From Oasisia sp. SBJ-2009 (taxonomy: Eukaryota > Annelida > Polychaeta > Sabellida > Siboglinidae), in NCBI GenBank assembly GCA_964017155.1, contig OZ024856.1, forward strand, positions 46,754,765 to 46,818,764: 64,000 nucleotides of DNA. Reading direction: 5' to 3'. The notes under the pieces were generated by a model. That model did no database searches. It saw nothing but the letters and a program-made list of their open reading frames with translations, and was not told where the DNA came from. This document shows positions 1 to 11,554 of the stretch, one piece after another. The position numbers and the translations under genes were made by a program. How positions within the stretch are numbered: position 1 is the stretch's first letter; each line of letters starts with the position of its first letter.

Positions 1-336
1 TTCTTTCTCCTTCGAGTTTGCCACTCCAGAATAAAGAGTATTCCAAGTCGTTGAGACTACCAGACTCTGAGAACCTTGTTTCACATAGGGCGGCGATGTC
101 GATGTTGTATTTGGCAAGTTCCATTGCTACTAGTGCCGTACGTCTTTCTGGTCGTTAGCTCCTTCTCGGTCGAGGAGAGTCCTGACGTTCCATTGTCCAA
201 TTGTCAGTAGTTGTCTTCTTTGTCTTCTTCTTCCTAGCTGCTTTTTCACTGTCGATGGAAGATGAGGTCGAGCAGCGCGGTCCTCGGTAACCCGAGCGAC
301 GGCCGATCCCGTATCATGTTTCGTGCAGTTGTACAT
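1..336 (-). pseudogene. LINE endonuclease fragment (CFDP2-like), frameshifted, runs off the window edge
   Basis: Read on the minus strand, this encodes the start of an endonuclease/exonuclease/phosphatase domain of the kind carried by non-LTR retrotransposons and often labelled craniofacial development protein 2-like. WNVRTLLDRE (about 192 down to 163) is the family's N-terminal catalytic Asn motif. After a one-base frameshift near 150-160 the reading continues with RRTALVAMELAKYNIDIAAL and then CETRF, which holds the expected metal-binding Glu. The first 40 or so residues are basic and match nothing I recognise. The frame ends at the left border, so only the N-terminal part of the domain is present. 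The endonuclease nicks target DNA during retrotransposition; this copy is broken. Confidence 0.75.
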
Positions 337-802
337 TTCATGGAAGCGGCTAGCAAAAATGGTTGAAGTGCCGCTGGCTTTTGCAAGTTACTAGCGACAC
401 TCTCTCGGGGAACAAATAGAGGTCTTACACCGCCAAGAACATGTGAAGACAGGCGCAAACTATTTGTCCCTGCAGTGGCTGGTCGAGAGATGTTGGGAGT
501 TCCATACATCAACCGCCCTTGATGCTGCCACAGTGACATGGTTTTCTGGTTAGGGTTTGCTCCCTTAGCCTTCGGTTCTGACAAGACAAACTCCCTGAGG
601 TATTGCAATACCTGCATTGCAATACCTGCATACCGTGCATAGAGTACGGCAAACAATTAATCATCTTTTGTCTAAATTCATTGCAGGCACCAATGCTTCC
701 ACTTCTGGATTCCCGCATGAACGCGTCACAAGAAAGAGAGGTAACTTTGTATTTTGATGAAAAGAAATTAATGATCCTTCAAAAGAGCAGTTGATTTATT
801 GA

Positions 803-803
<1 letters not shown>
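337..803. other. No gene recognised
   Basis: I see no supported gene here. A short direct repeat (GCAATACCTGCATT) occurs near 603-630. The small open frames lack start context, splice sites or family motifs. Confidence 0.4.

Positions 804-869
<66 letters not shown>
804..869. repeat. (CA)n microsatellite
   Basis: An uninterrupted CA dinucleotide run of 66 bases, seen directly. Confidence 0.98.
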
Positions 870-871
<2 letters not shown>

Positions 872-3300
872 TTAAGAAGTCTTGCAAATTCACAAATAAC
901 ATTCTTGCATAAGATCACATTAAAAGTGATTTGATGACAAATGAGTGCATTAATTGTTTTATATATAAAATAGTATTTTTTACAATTTTGTCTGATGCAA
1001 TCTATACATAATAATCAGTGATACACCAGGAAATCAGAACTAATGTTTCTATTATTTATCTTCAATGCATATGATAATCACTGTTTATTTTGCATTAATT
1101 ATGAACAAAAAGACAAGAATCACAAAATATAAGAATGTAAACAAGAATGATATATTTAGTAATTGATAAATACACAATTTGGTGACAAATTTGATTTACA
1201 GATATGTTATTGATATAAATGTGAACTGTGTTAACAGTAAAAAAGATATATGTCAAACCACAGCAGACATATTTTAAAGTGTATTTTTCAAAAGACCGTT
1301 TTCATGGGTAGCTTTAACGTTACCAGTTATGTTACACTGTTTTTGCAGGATAAATAAAAGTGCTTGTATTAGTTTTCATTTTTCTTTTCAGATAAAAATG
1401 CAAATCATGGACTTCCTGAAAAGCGCAACACCACCACGTTTACGGCATGTTGTTAACTACAGTGCCTATGTGAAATGTAGGGCGCAATTGTTAATAGGCG
1501 CAAAACAAACAAAAAACATATCAACAAATGCATGGTAACAAAGACACTATAAATTTGCAAGTAATGGCAGCCATTTGTATGAATGAAATGACGTATAACT
1601 TCGCTTGCACTGCCAGGGTAATTTGCGAGGGTTGTAATCTGATGGGTATGTTTGTTCCAGGTTATATCTGTGGTGATGCATCTCCATCTCCTAGACAGGG
1701 ATGACAGTCTGTTTCCTGTAGTGTTGTATTTCCTAGAGAATAACTAATATTATAACTATAATAACTAAAACGTTTTACATTTCTTGCACATGTATTAGTC
1801 TTAGCACAAAGCCTTTTTAGCTTAAAGTGCATTTGCCAGTCATGACCCCATTTTGTTAATTCATCTAGGTCTTTCTGTAGTTCTTGTAGGTCTGATTGTT
1901 TGTTGATTTCTCTGTATTAGGCACAGCAATCTGCAAAGATTAATAGGAGAGTCGTCCGTGATTTTTCTTTGATCTAAATATATAATATTGTAAAAGGTAA
2001 AGATAAATATACAGACACTTTGAAGATAGACAATGTAAATGTTGAGTCAAGTTATATCGCTCCCTAATAGTGCCACACATTATTTATTGCATTATGACAT
2101 GGGGTTTTCAATCAAACAGAATATTAAAACTTGAAAAAACCTGAAAAGTATTACCTTATTATATTTCCCACAGAAACACTTTAAAAATACACTTTTTAAA
2201 AGTATATGATATCCTTAAGTTTCAACAATGTAAATTTTATTATAAATTGTTTTCACAATGACCTACCGTTTTAGTTCCTAAACTGGAGAATAATGTTTTA
2301 CCAGGTACATAATCATGATACAAGAGTCGAGCACAAACTGTACAAGAAAAGCACTACACAGTGGGGAGGATTTTGAAATGATGTGAAATTGTAACGTTTG
2401 CAAACTTATCAAGTAATACATACAAGACAAAATGGCTTGTATGCAAGATTAAGAACTAACAACCACATGTTAACTTGATTTCAACCTTATACAACACAAA
2501 TTGTATCATAAAGTCAAACTCATTAATTATATACGCTACGCTACATACCGGGGTACTTGTTAACCTTCATTTATGTTTTGGTAAATATTTGATTTAGTTG
2601 ATGTGCTTGATATTGGTAGTTATTTTTATAAGGATGGCTCCTTGATAGCGACTATTACAGACTTAGAGGAGTCTCCTGAACCTTTGTTGTTATTTCAATG
2701 TCATATATTATGCCATTTATACAATACGTTTACATGTAGTTTGTATCATTGTTGTAATTTTTGACACGGATATATTCTATTAAGTATTGGTGAAATAAAA
2801 GCCAATTCTTCTTGAATCATATGTGAGTATTGTTTACTGAAATACACTGTTTTGTGTTAAGTAAATTAAATTATTAAAAGTGGTAATTTCTTAGATAATT
2901 TTCTGAAATAATTCACTCCATTAAAAATTACACCAGAAACATCAGGTGCTTAGTTAGTCTTAATGTTTTTCTGTGAATAAATAGTGAGAGGTTTGCTGCA
3001 AAATAGGTGAGAGATGTTGAGACCCCTGCTACAACTCTTCAATACCACTTAGTGAAGACATGTAATACCCAATTGTGTACACATGTAATACATTTCCTAC
3101 ATTATTACATTTGTGAAATCAAAACTAAACATACTATAGTATTTTTATTTTGATGATTTATTAAAACAACTTTACATAGTATAATTATTATCACCGTGGG
3201 TTCTCATGTTATACAATAATTATCCTTAACATACCATTGGCTATGCCATTCTGGTATACATGTTAACATACATAATTGTGTGAAACCTAACTAGCTTACT
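870..3300. other. AT-rich non-coding sequence
   Basis: No supported gene. A 69-codon open frame at 1,329-1,538 recurs in copy 2 only because the whole block is duplicated; it has no recognisable motif. The rest is dense in stop codons and T/A runs. Confidence 0.5.
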
Positions 3301-3324
3301 AACTAGATAAATTAGTATGTATTG

Positions 3325-3641
3325 AAAGGTAAGTTCTTCTATGTCGCATTATCCAATCCTCAGGATTGCTCAAAGCAACTACACTTTACTCTCTGGTAGA
3401 CCTGTTCAATGGAACAATCTTGACTTCTCTTTGAAACACCCAATGATGCTGCAAATAATGCATGAATACCATTCGTAACAAATATCCACCCCTGTTTATA
3501 GCCAGGTACTCATTCATACAACTCGAAGAACTAGAGCAATGCAGAGTGAAAATAAATGCCAACACTTTGACACAATAGCACAGGATTCAAACATAGGTTC
3601 TCTTAGTTGAGGGTGTGAAGCTCTAGCCACTGTGCTACTAC
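3325..3641 (-). mobile_element. tRNA-derived SINE, copy 1
   Basis: On the minus strand this starts with a tRNA-like head (CACAGTGGCTAGAGC as A-box region, GTTTGAATCC as B-box). It continues with a body containing TATGAATGAGTACCTGGC and GAACAGGTCTACCAG, and ends in CTTTGAGCAATCC...AAGAACTTACC. The same layout is found at 32,371-32,700 and, headless, at 54,290-54,480, so it is a dispersed family. The CTTTGAG...GCGCTATATAAG tail resembles the 3' end of L2-clade LINEs, which suggests that an L2-type reverse transcriptase mobilises it (inference). Confidence 0.8.
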
Positions 3642-4185
3642 ATTATTACACTACTTGATTCTTAGTCTTAATGGATGCATCCAGATGGTTCCCAGACCCA
3701 GGTAACTTATTGGATCTTAAGGATTATAGGTGAAAGTCCAAATGGCGTAGGTCAATGCAACTAGAGGCATCTGGTGAGCGTGGAATATCTTGGATTTCGA
3801 AACATACATTAGTAGATATGCTACGGATTATTGCTATAGGGAATATACACCCTTATATACGTAATCGTTGACATCCATATGTGTGTGTGTAATTCTCGTT
3901 AGGCTGACTTAATATCACCCGTAAACACAACCTCTTAAGAACTGTGAAAATTGTTCATACAATTTGTAGCTCTGGGATTTCAAAACTCAGACGTAGGCAA
4001 ATACACTAGTCACTACGGTTTATTGCTATAGCCAGGGATGTAGCCGTTGTACACTACAATAGATGTGTATGTAACTGTCACATAGCTGACTTGTAATATA
4101 GCCTGATAACAACAACTCTAACGATCTAAAAAACATAAATTATACAGGTATGGCTGGAACGCTCCTACACTGAGCGATTTCATAA

Positions 4186-4600
4186 TTGGTACTTTTGCAG
4201 TTTAGGCCCGCACCTCGAAACAAACCATCAAAATGTTCACCTACGATGACCAAACTTCGCATGGTGTATCTACTACACCTTTACTATGCGTATACACTTG
4301 TCACATGATCCACAAATAATTATTAATGCCTGAAATCTAACAAAATGTGTACGTAAATAACGCGCTTTCCTCGGCGCCACCTGACGGAGTTCACTGTGAC
4401 AGTAGTGACTCGACGAAGAAAGCGCATTATTTACGTACACATTTTGACCGATTTCAGGCATTAATTATTATTTTTTGATCACGTAACAAGTGCATACACG
4501 TAGTACAGGTATAGTAGATACACCATGCGAAGTTTGGTCATCGTAGGTGAACATGTTTTTGTTTATTTCAAGGTGCGGGCCTAAACTGCAAAAGTACCAA
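4186..4600. mobile_element. Palindromic foldback MITE, copy 1
   Basis: The 415-bp segment is one long imperfect palindrome. It opens with TTGGTACTTTTGCAGTTTAG and closes with CTAAACTGCAAAAGTACCAA. Further matching arm words include GCGAAGTTTGGTCATCGTA, AAATGTGTACGTAAATAA and TTTCAGGCATTAAT. The unpaired centre is near 4,375-4,410. It has no coding capacity. This is the structure of a foldback MITE moved by a transposase supplied in trans. Flanking target duplications are not obvious. Confidence 0.85.
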
Positions 4601-4830
4601 ATCATTTGTGTATCAATAACGGCATTAACGACGTTTAAAAATAGGCTATAAAATCTACGAAGTTATACTGACAAAACCGAGGTGGCCTAGACATACTACA
4701 TGCATACTATATGTATCTGTAAAAACATCCACAGCTAAATTGTACTAAATACATATTTCATGTGTCGCGATGACATCGGCTCACGCCCCCACGAATTTCC
4801 TAGTTTGGGTCAGACCGATGTTAATTATGA

Positions 4831-4983
4831 GTGCGGCGGCATATAGCTAACATATTGTTCATTTTGTGATACAAGCACCAAATTTGGTACACACATAGCT
4901 TAAGATATTTAGAAGAAATCTGGATATTGGGCTGCAAATTGGCATCCTGATTACCATGGCGGCCATTTTCCAAAATGGGGGCC
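4831..4983 (+). repeat. Extra copy of the TIR of the nuclease-like element (copy 1)
   Basis: GGCGGCATATAGCTAACATA through the GGCGGCCATTTTCCAAAATG region closely matches the left TIR at 6,305-6,460 in the same orientation. It also matches, inverted, the right TIR ending at 9,714. It is therefore a third terminus of the same family, 1.5 kb outside the left end. It could mark a nested or tandem non-autonomous relative, or an earlier outer boundary of the element. Confidence 0.7.
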
Positions 4984-5734
4984 CGTAAGTGTGTCACGAT
5001 ACACGGCGAGACTCCGCGCGATTGGAGCTGATTTGGGGACTGGTCATTAAAATAATATTCGATGGATGACAGTTGTAACTTCCGACTGATGAATATTAGG
5101 AAAATCAGGACATAAATATCTTGTGTTATACCTTTCTTATCTTAAATGTCCGATTTAGTATTGAGTTTACCACACTATCATAGACATAGCGATTTATGTA
5201 GTGCAGATAATAGACACTCCCCACAAATTTTAGCCGTATGTGTTTTTTTACTGATTTTGCATTTTACATAGCTGTACGTTGTGGTTTCGATAAGCATTTA
5301 TATCTGACAAATTGTCTAAATGCACATAATCATAACACATGTATACGTTTGGTCCAAGCAGGTTGTACTGTGCGAAAAATGGCACTTTTCATTATTAGTC
5401 AAGATCGCCAAACGCAAGTACTTGCCGCTGTTGCCATGGCAACCACCATTATAATCGATTAAAATTCATGATTTCCGTGATCATTGTCACCGGCAAAGTG
5501 TTCCACTGCTTTTGCTTGTAATAATCTTTCGGACTGTATAACTGAAATTGTTAGACTGGAACAATTCGATTATTACAACCAAAAACAAAACGAAGTCCTA
5601 TACGTTAACATGGAAAATTTGGACCTTCTGCCTCCAACTGCCCCAGCCTCGTTTTCGCGCGCGAGACTTACACGCCCTATTGAAACATAGATGTTCGGGG
5701 TCAGCGATTTGATATATATATATATTACTTTTGA

Positions 5735-6135
5735 CCTTCTCCGACATTAACGTCCGCCATTTTTAAAGATGGCGGCCGCCAAGACTAATAACCCTATATC
5801 TCATGACCTACGCGACCTAGAGGGTTAATTTTATCGTCAAAATATAGGTATGTGGACAGCCGATTCCAGTGTATTGAAATATTTTGTATTTGACCTTTGT
5901 CGACCTTCGTATCCGCCATTTTATAAAAATTACGTCCGCTAAAACGAATGTTGTCCACACATTTAACGATGGCGGCTTTAAAAGCCAAATTTCTTCACAT
6001 CTTGAAAAATAAACCAGATAGAGAGATAACAATGTCTTCATAATTAAGATTTTACATGCTGCTATTTTAAATATGCTACTTTTGATCCTGTCGGACATTC
6101 GTATCGGTCTTTTTCAAGATGGCGACTAAAAGTGG
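5735..6135 (+). repeat. Degenerate tandem repeat with CCGCCATTTT...GATGGCGG motifs
   Basis: Three related blocks start near 5,735, 5,888 and 6,075. Each begins TTTGACCTT or TTTGATCCT, followed by a GACATT/GACCTTCGTAT word, a CCGCCATTTT-like word and then AAGATGGCG. The spacing is roughly 150-190 bp. The CCATTTT/AAAATGG half-sites also occur in the nearby TIRs. Copy 2 has the same blocks at about 36,245-36,645. Overlapping open frames here are not convincing genes. Confidence 0.55.
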
Positions 6136-6304
6136 CGGTTATTTTCTATATTGGCTATCAACAAACGCTATTTACTAGCTAGCCTATATTCACGAGAGGA
6201 GTATCAACAGTCGTCCCCTCTCTTGATGTTTAGAAAAGTTTACGTTAACTCCAAAACGCCTCACAGGTTTAACTCATTGTTTATTTTATTTGTGTTGTTA
6301 GTAG

Positions 6305-9300
6305 GTGGGGCGGCATAGCTAACATATTGTTCATTTTGTGACACAAGCACCGAATTTGGTACACACATAGCTTAATATATTTAGAAAAAATCTGGATATT
6401 GGGCCAATGCAAATTGGCATCCTGATTACCATTGCAGCCATTTTCCAAAATGGCTGCCAGCAGCTATTAGCATAGAACATTTTTGCCTCCCCAAGCTGTT
6501 GTTTCCATGTTTTTCAGGACACAAACATTATTTACATACACGGTACAGTGCAAAATAGGTTTATTACAATGTAACGAATATTAAATGAAAGAAAATGCAA
6601 CAAAATGGCGAGATTGTCTCTCCATATTATAGTGATAACTTGATTAAACCATAGTCTTAGCCAGTAGAGTTAGAAATCTTACGAATTAGCATAGACCATG
6701 TAACAATATTCACTGAATGTACTAAAGCCATTAACTATGCTATTGAAGTTATTTGAGAATACCAGTGTTATTGTTGAATGCTATCTGAATCATTCTATTA
6801 ACACATCTAGATCACGTGACAATTTGACAACCTCCCATGGATCATGGCGTGGCTCTTTAATGTTTGAGTATATGAGAGTCAGCTGGCACATTCTCCCTCG
6901 CAGAAGCAGAGGCCTGAGCACTGAAGTGCAGCCTTCTTGCACCTGTAGCGGTTTCTGCAACCAGTCTTGGTTCCTTCTCTGTTTACCCACCCCCAGTCAG
7001 TTGGTGATGGCAACACAGGGTCTGGTAGCAGTTTCTTCCCCCAGATGTGACCACCCTGGTAGACTGCTCTCTTGACATGCTCTTTAAGAGCAGCTCGGGT
7101 AGGCGGGATTTGTTGCACCGAGTGTTTTCGTGGAAAGAGCTTCCTTTTTGCATGGTCCACCTTGGTGCAGGTGCTGGTTCTGTCAAACAGAAGTATGACA
7201 AACCCCTCGATTATGTTCACTGCATCATCGGGGATCTCCTTTGGCCCATCAGCGAGTATCAATAGTGCATCTGTCTGTTCCGGCAGTGACTTCCATGTTG
7301 ACCATGTCTTCTTTCCATGTCCAGCAAAGCTGGATACAGTGTCGCAGCTTGTCAAAGCATGGAACATTGGTAGGGCACATGACATCTCTGGTCCAAGGCT
7401 CACAGCTATTTGGTGGGCTGCCATATAACGAAAGATCTTGCCAGTTACGAATGCTAGCCATAGTTCACATCCAGCGGGTAGATAATTTATGGCAAACACA
7501 GCCAAGACCACAACATCGGTGTCAACAGTGCGAATTAGTATCTGGTGGTGGCCATGCTGTGCAGCGTGTGTTACATGCAATAGCATACAACTATCAGCTT
7601 CTTCAGGGCGGCATGGCGACAGGGTGTGGACATCCTGCAATAGCTGTGTGCGGAGCACCCCTTCCCATCGGTGAGGACAACTTCCTTGTCTTCCTTACAG
7701 AACGCCTGATCTTGAACAAGAAACTGAATAGTTCTCTCTTATTGCTGTCAATCCGCAGAAAGTTCTGCCAGTTTCCTGTTAGGGCAGCCTTCCCAACCAC
7801 ATGTCTCCTTACACCCTTTCCGCGCTTGGCTCTTGCTGTGCCTTTCAGGGAGTCATCTTTGTAAGTATCCCAAACAAGGTCCACACGTGACACACTGCAC
7901 AGCTGAGAAGAAATATATGGGATACATACTTACTGGGCATATTCATCAAATGTCTTGGCAGCTGCTGGCTTCATCATCTGTTTGATGGCAGCTCCATCAA
8001 GAACTATACAGGTAACATCATGGGTCTTAGTCTGAGATGGAGATAGGTCATCCATGCATGTCAGGATGTCACTCTTGGTACCAAGTCGTAATCTTCCTCC
8101 ATCGGAGAGTGCTGGTGGCCATGCTTGGTTCTCATGCTGAAAGAAGTCTTCCAGATTGCCATCTCTCGTTTGACAGGTAATGTAGAGTCGTGAGAACAGC
8201 TCGAAATCACTTTTCATTAATGTCAGCTGCTGCTTCTCCTTACTTGCCGTCTTTGTCCTTGAGCCAACAAACAGTTTCAACCAATTGCGATGGATTGTGT
8301 CATCAATGGGCTTTGTTCTCTCCATAAGACATTCCTTTGTGAATGTTTGGCCTATCTTCTGTGACTTCTTAACAGCCTCGACTGCCGATGGATCCGCAAT
8401 ATCTTTGCTGTCAAGGACAAGTAGGTAGTCTTCGCTCTCTTCTTCGAATGGGTTGCCCTGTTCTTCCATTACGTTGCCGAGTGAGCAGACGTCTTTCCTA
8501 AATGCATTTTGCACGCTTGCTCTCTGGTCATGGTGGAGCACCTCATCTCGTCTTCCCATGAGCTGGTGTGCATCTTCAAAGTCTTTAATCAGCGCAGCAA
8601 CCTCAGGGCCAGCTACCAGCCACCGCTGGAGGGCACTAGGGTTGTCTGTAAGACCTACCGCCCCTCCATCACTCTTGATGCAAGCATTATTTTGTTCATG
8701 TCCTTGATCAGAGGGGATTGCCGAGAAGACCTGGTTGGTCTTCTGAATCGTGAAATTGCCAGCATTCAATTCTCTGGCAACATCTGGGTGTTTCGTTCGT
8801 AGTTCAGTAATGTCACGGAGATGAAAGGGGATCCAGTGGGCATAGTTAGTGTGGTCCAGAGCAACGAACCAGGGGACCTGTTCTGTCAGAGCATCGAGGT
8901 ACATGCTGAAGGAGGACTGCCGCTGGGACCGCACAAAGACCAGTAAACACAGCTGCAATTACAACTACATTACTGTTGCCCAATAGTGGAATTGAGGGCA
9001 GCTCTCTTTCCTCTTTGAGCACCATTCATCAAACACCCAAACGTTTAATACTAATACTAATAATAACACTAATGCTACTACTGCTTTAACCTATGTATTT
9101 AACCTATTAATTAAATAAATTTATTGAGCTTATTTGTATATATTTATATTTGCATATAATTATGTATTTACATGTTTATGTTGTTAGGGCCTCTAAGCAG
9201 GTTTTTAACCAAATGGCGCCTTACAAATGTTTCCAAATAATAATACAGTTAATTATACTATTTTATCAATGAGACATCAACATTCTACATAAGTGTAGGT

Positions 9301-9714
9301 GTGTTTCTGTACTTTTCTAAATAAAAAACAATGTTTGCTCTAGTATCCACCATCTGACAAAATAATACTACGAGAACAGGTTTTTACTGATTCATGGCAC
9401 TATATAATCGAATTATAATGAAATGACAAATTACTTTGTAATGTTCCATAGAATTGTGAGTAATTATTTGTCTCTCAGGAGTATTAGAATCTCAATTATA
9501 TCCATTATTGTAGGTGACTTCATTGATTTAGAAAGTTTTGATCAATCGCTGGCGGCCATTTTGAAAAATGGCTGCCAAGGCCACCAGGGTGCGAATTTGC
9601 GGTGGCCCAATATCCACTTTTGTTCCCAAGATATCAATCAACACATCTGCCAAATTTGGTGCTTGTATCACAAAATGAACAATTGGTTTGATATGTTGAG
9701 CTATGCCGCCCCAC
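6305..9714 (-). mobile_element. TIR-bounded DNA element carrying a nuclease-like gene (copy 1)
   Basis: The left end reads GTGGGGCGGCATAGCT and the right end is its exact reverse complement, AGCTATGCCGCCCCAC (9,699-9,714). Inside the ends, similarity continues for about 150-170 bp: TTGTTCATTTTGTGA, CAAGCACC.AATTTGG, GATATTGGGCC and GCAGCCATTTT. A minus-strand gene remnant (6,879-8,958) fills much of the interior. TIRs around a gene fit a DNA transposon, but its superfamily is unclear. TA flanks both ends (6,302-6,303 and 9,715-9,716), which hints at a two-base target duplication; this is weak evidence. Confidence 0.7.
6879..8958 (-). pseudogene. Nuclease-like (PIN/XPG-like) protein with Cys-rich tail, decayed, copy 1
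   Basis: I recognise this as an uncharacterised protein type that recurs many times in coral, mollusc and other invertebrate genomes. The N-terminal part (8,952 to 7,930) has PWFVALDHTNYAHWIPFHLR and the EQNNACIKSDGGAVGLT block. The middle has VSRVDLVWDTYKDDSLK. The C-terminal part has PEEADSCMLLH, RTVDTDVVVLAV and TSCDTVSSF, then DWGWVNREG and a Cys tail CKKAALQCSGLCFCEGEC. The spaced acidic motifs resemble the metal-binding layout of FEN1/XPG (PIN) nucleases (inference). Lesions: an in-frame TAA right after FDEYAQ (about 7,929), and two frameshifts between about 7,720 and 7,660. A splice acceptor (TTGCAG) precedes 8,952, and no upstream coding part was found. All lesions are shared with copy 2. 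Confidence 0.75.
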
Positions 9715-9747
9715 TATATGGTCTCTCAAGGGGTTTGACTAGGAGGC

Positions 9748-9809
9748 GCACGACCACGCACGACCACGCACGACCACGCACGACCACGAACGACCACGCA
9801 CGACCACGT
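9748..9809 (+). repeat. 10-bp minisatellite (CACGACCACG)n, copy 1
   Basis: Six tandem units with one variant (AACGACCACG) lie just outside the right TIR of the nuclease-like element. The same array occurs in copy 2. Confidence 0.95.
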
Positions 9810-10385
9810 AATATATGGTGTTGGTAGATAATTTTGGTCATTGATTGTTTATGTATGGTTTGTGTGAGCATTACTAAACAAATTGAACCTGTACATCACC
9901 CAGGAATTACACAATTTGGGTATTTTATGCGATCGTCTGAACGAGTATTTTCTAATGGCACAGTAGCGCTACCTAGTGAATGACATTGCAACTATAAGAT
10001 TAAATAAGGGCAAGTGCCAAAAGTGCTAAGTAACGGTAAATTAACGTATCGGAAATGTTCTGTTAAGTTAATCATTCCAACAAAAACATACAAGCTATAT
10101 ATTTATTCTTGATATGTTACATTACCATTTCTGCACACTTTTTGCAAAACAGGCACATTTTTAGTTGCTTAATTCCACGTAGCAAAATGGTTGTTTTTAT
10201 ATTCCACGTTTCAATAAAATAATACATGGAATTGTGCCATGTTGGAAACGTTTTTGTGAACCATTTTACGGTGTCCACAGACTTGCTGTTTATAATTTGA
10301 AGACCAGATTGAAAAAACATAAATATTACTATCAACATTAATTTTAGTTTGAGGTAATGTTTATGACATCTGATTTTTTCCTACA

Positions 10386-10434
<49 letters not shown>

Positions 10435-11234
10435 ATACACTGCATATGTATTAATATTATATACACACATACATGCGTGTGTATACAATATTAATCATTT
10501 CACTTATGAACAGTACCAGTACAGACTGCAGATTAAATTATGTACAGCAAATTGCAATGCATTATATAATGTTAAAGGAAATAAAGGAAATGAAAGCACA
10601 TTGTTTGATTCCATATTATATTCCACGCTACAATATATTGAAAAATGTTCATCAACCCAAAATATAAAACTATAAATTCCACGTTTCATGTTAAATGCCA
10701 CTGGACTTGTCCTAATATACATATTTCTGCTGTCATAGAAATAATTTATTTGCACACAAAAAAACTTAAACATTATAATTGTGTGTAACAATGATGTCTA
10801 AATTACCACTATGCAGACAAATCTCAATTTCGTTTCTCATATAAATATTATTACTGCAATCAATGACATTTAGAAAACAAACATTTGTTTACTATTTTTG
10901 AGTAAATTCACCACTGTTTTGAACTATCATCAATGGCTTTAGAACTTAGTAAAATAGATTCCTGACATTTTGATATTGTACTTTTAATTTAGGTAATGTT
11001 GGAAATAACTGTTGAGGTACCTTCAGACATTGTTTCAGCAGGCACAACTGACACCAAGGCATTATGCAATCTCGTAATCATGTAACAATGTGCCAGTCAT
11101 CCATGGATGGATCAAGGTGCTATAGGAATTTGAAGGCGGATAGGCAGCTTTATAGAGATAGGTTTTCAGATGCTGGCAGAACGAAACTATATTTCCTTCT
11201 AATTCTAATATAATAAGGAATGTAAAGAGGGCTA
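9810..11234. other. AT-rich non-coding sequence with a TA/CA microsatellite
   Basis: No gene is supported. A mixed (TA)n(CA)n(TA)n run lies at about 10,387-10,435. The word ATTCCACG(T/C) recurs near 10,170, 10,201, 10,621 and 10,675. The same stretch in copy 2 shows microsatellite length change. Confidence 0.5.
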
Positions 11235-11546
11235 CTACTGATTAATTGTTCGTAGCTGTCTGGAATTTCTCGCTGGAGCGAGCATCGAACATGCTTGTTG
11301 CGTTGATGAGAGAGTTTGATAGGCTATACTGTACAAATCTTTAAAATAATATGATAGTGCACAAGGAGCCAATACCATGATTTCAAAGCGGCACTGAGTG
11401 AAACGAGGAGAACATATGATTATCCTTGCTAAACAATGTTTGACATGTTGAAGTTTTGCTATATAATTTTTTGCAGTATTGTAAAGGAAGGAATTGCAGC
11501 AGTCAATTCTGCTGCTTACTAGAGGTGTTGCAATGGTTTTGGCAAT
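11235..11546 (-). pseudogene. LINE reverse transcriptase fragment, 3' part, copy 1
   Basis: The minus strand encodes IGIAKTIATPLVSSRIDCCN, then SFLYNTAKNYIAKLQHVKHC and later SMLAPARNSRQLRT. This is the region after the catalytic core of CR1/L2/Jockey-type reverse transcriptases. Its upstream coding sequence lies at 13,709-13,741 and 16,113-16,340, separated by the hAT-like element and the MULE. The reading frame runs across both junctions when the insertions are ignored (CFYHM...SLSIGIAKT), so the LINE fragment was there before both insertions. The catalytic FADD region is absent. Confidence 0.8.
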
Positions 11547-11554
11547 GCCAATGG

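Noticed and set aside
5238..5690. Two small plus-strand genes (repeated at 35,749-36,195)
   Set aside because: Their repetition is explained by the large duplication; no start context, splice sites or family motif.
6790..7864. Plus-strand frames opposite the nuclease-like pseudogene
   Set aside because: Shadows of the minus-strand coding sequence; they carry no motif and repeat in copy 2 only through the duplication.
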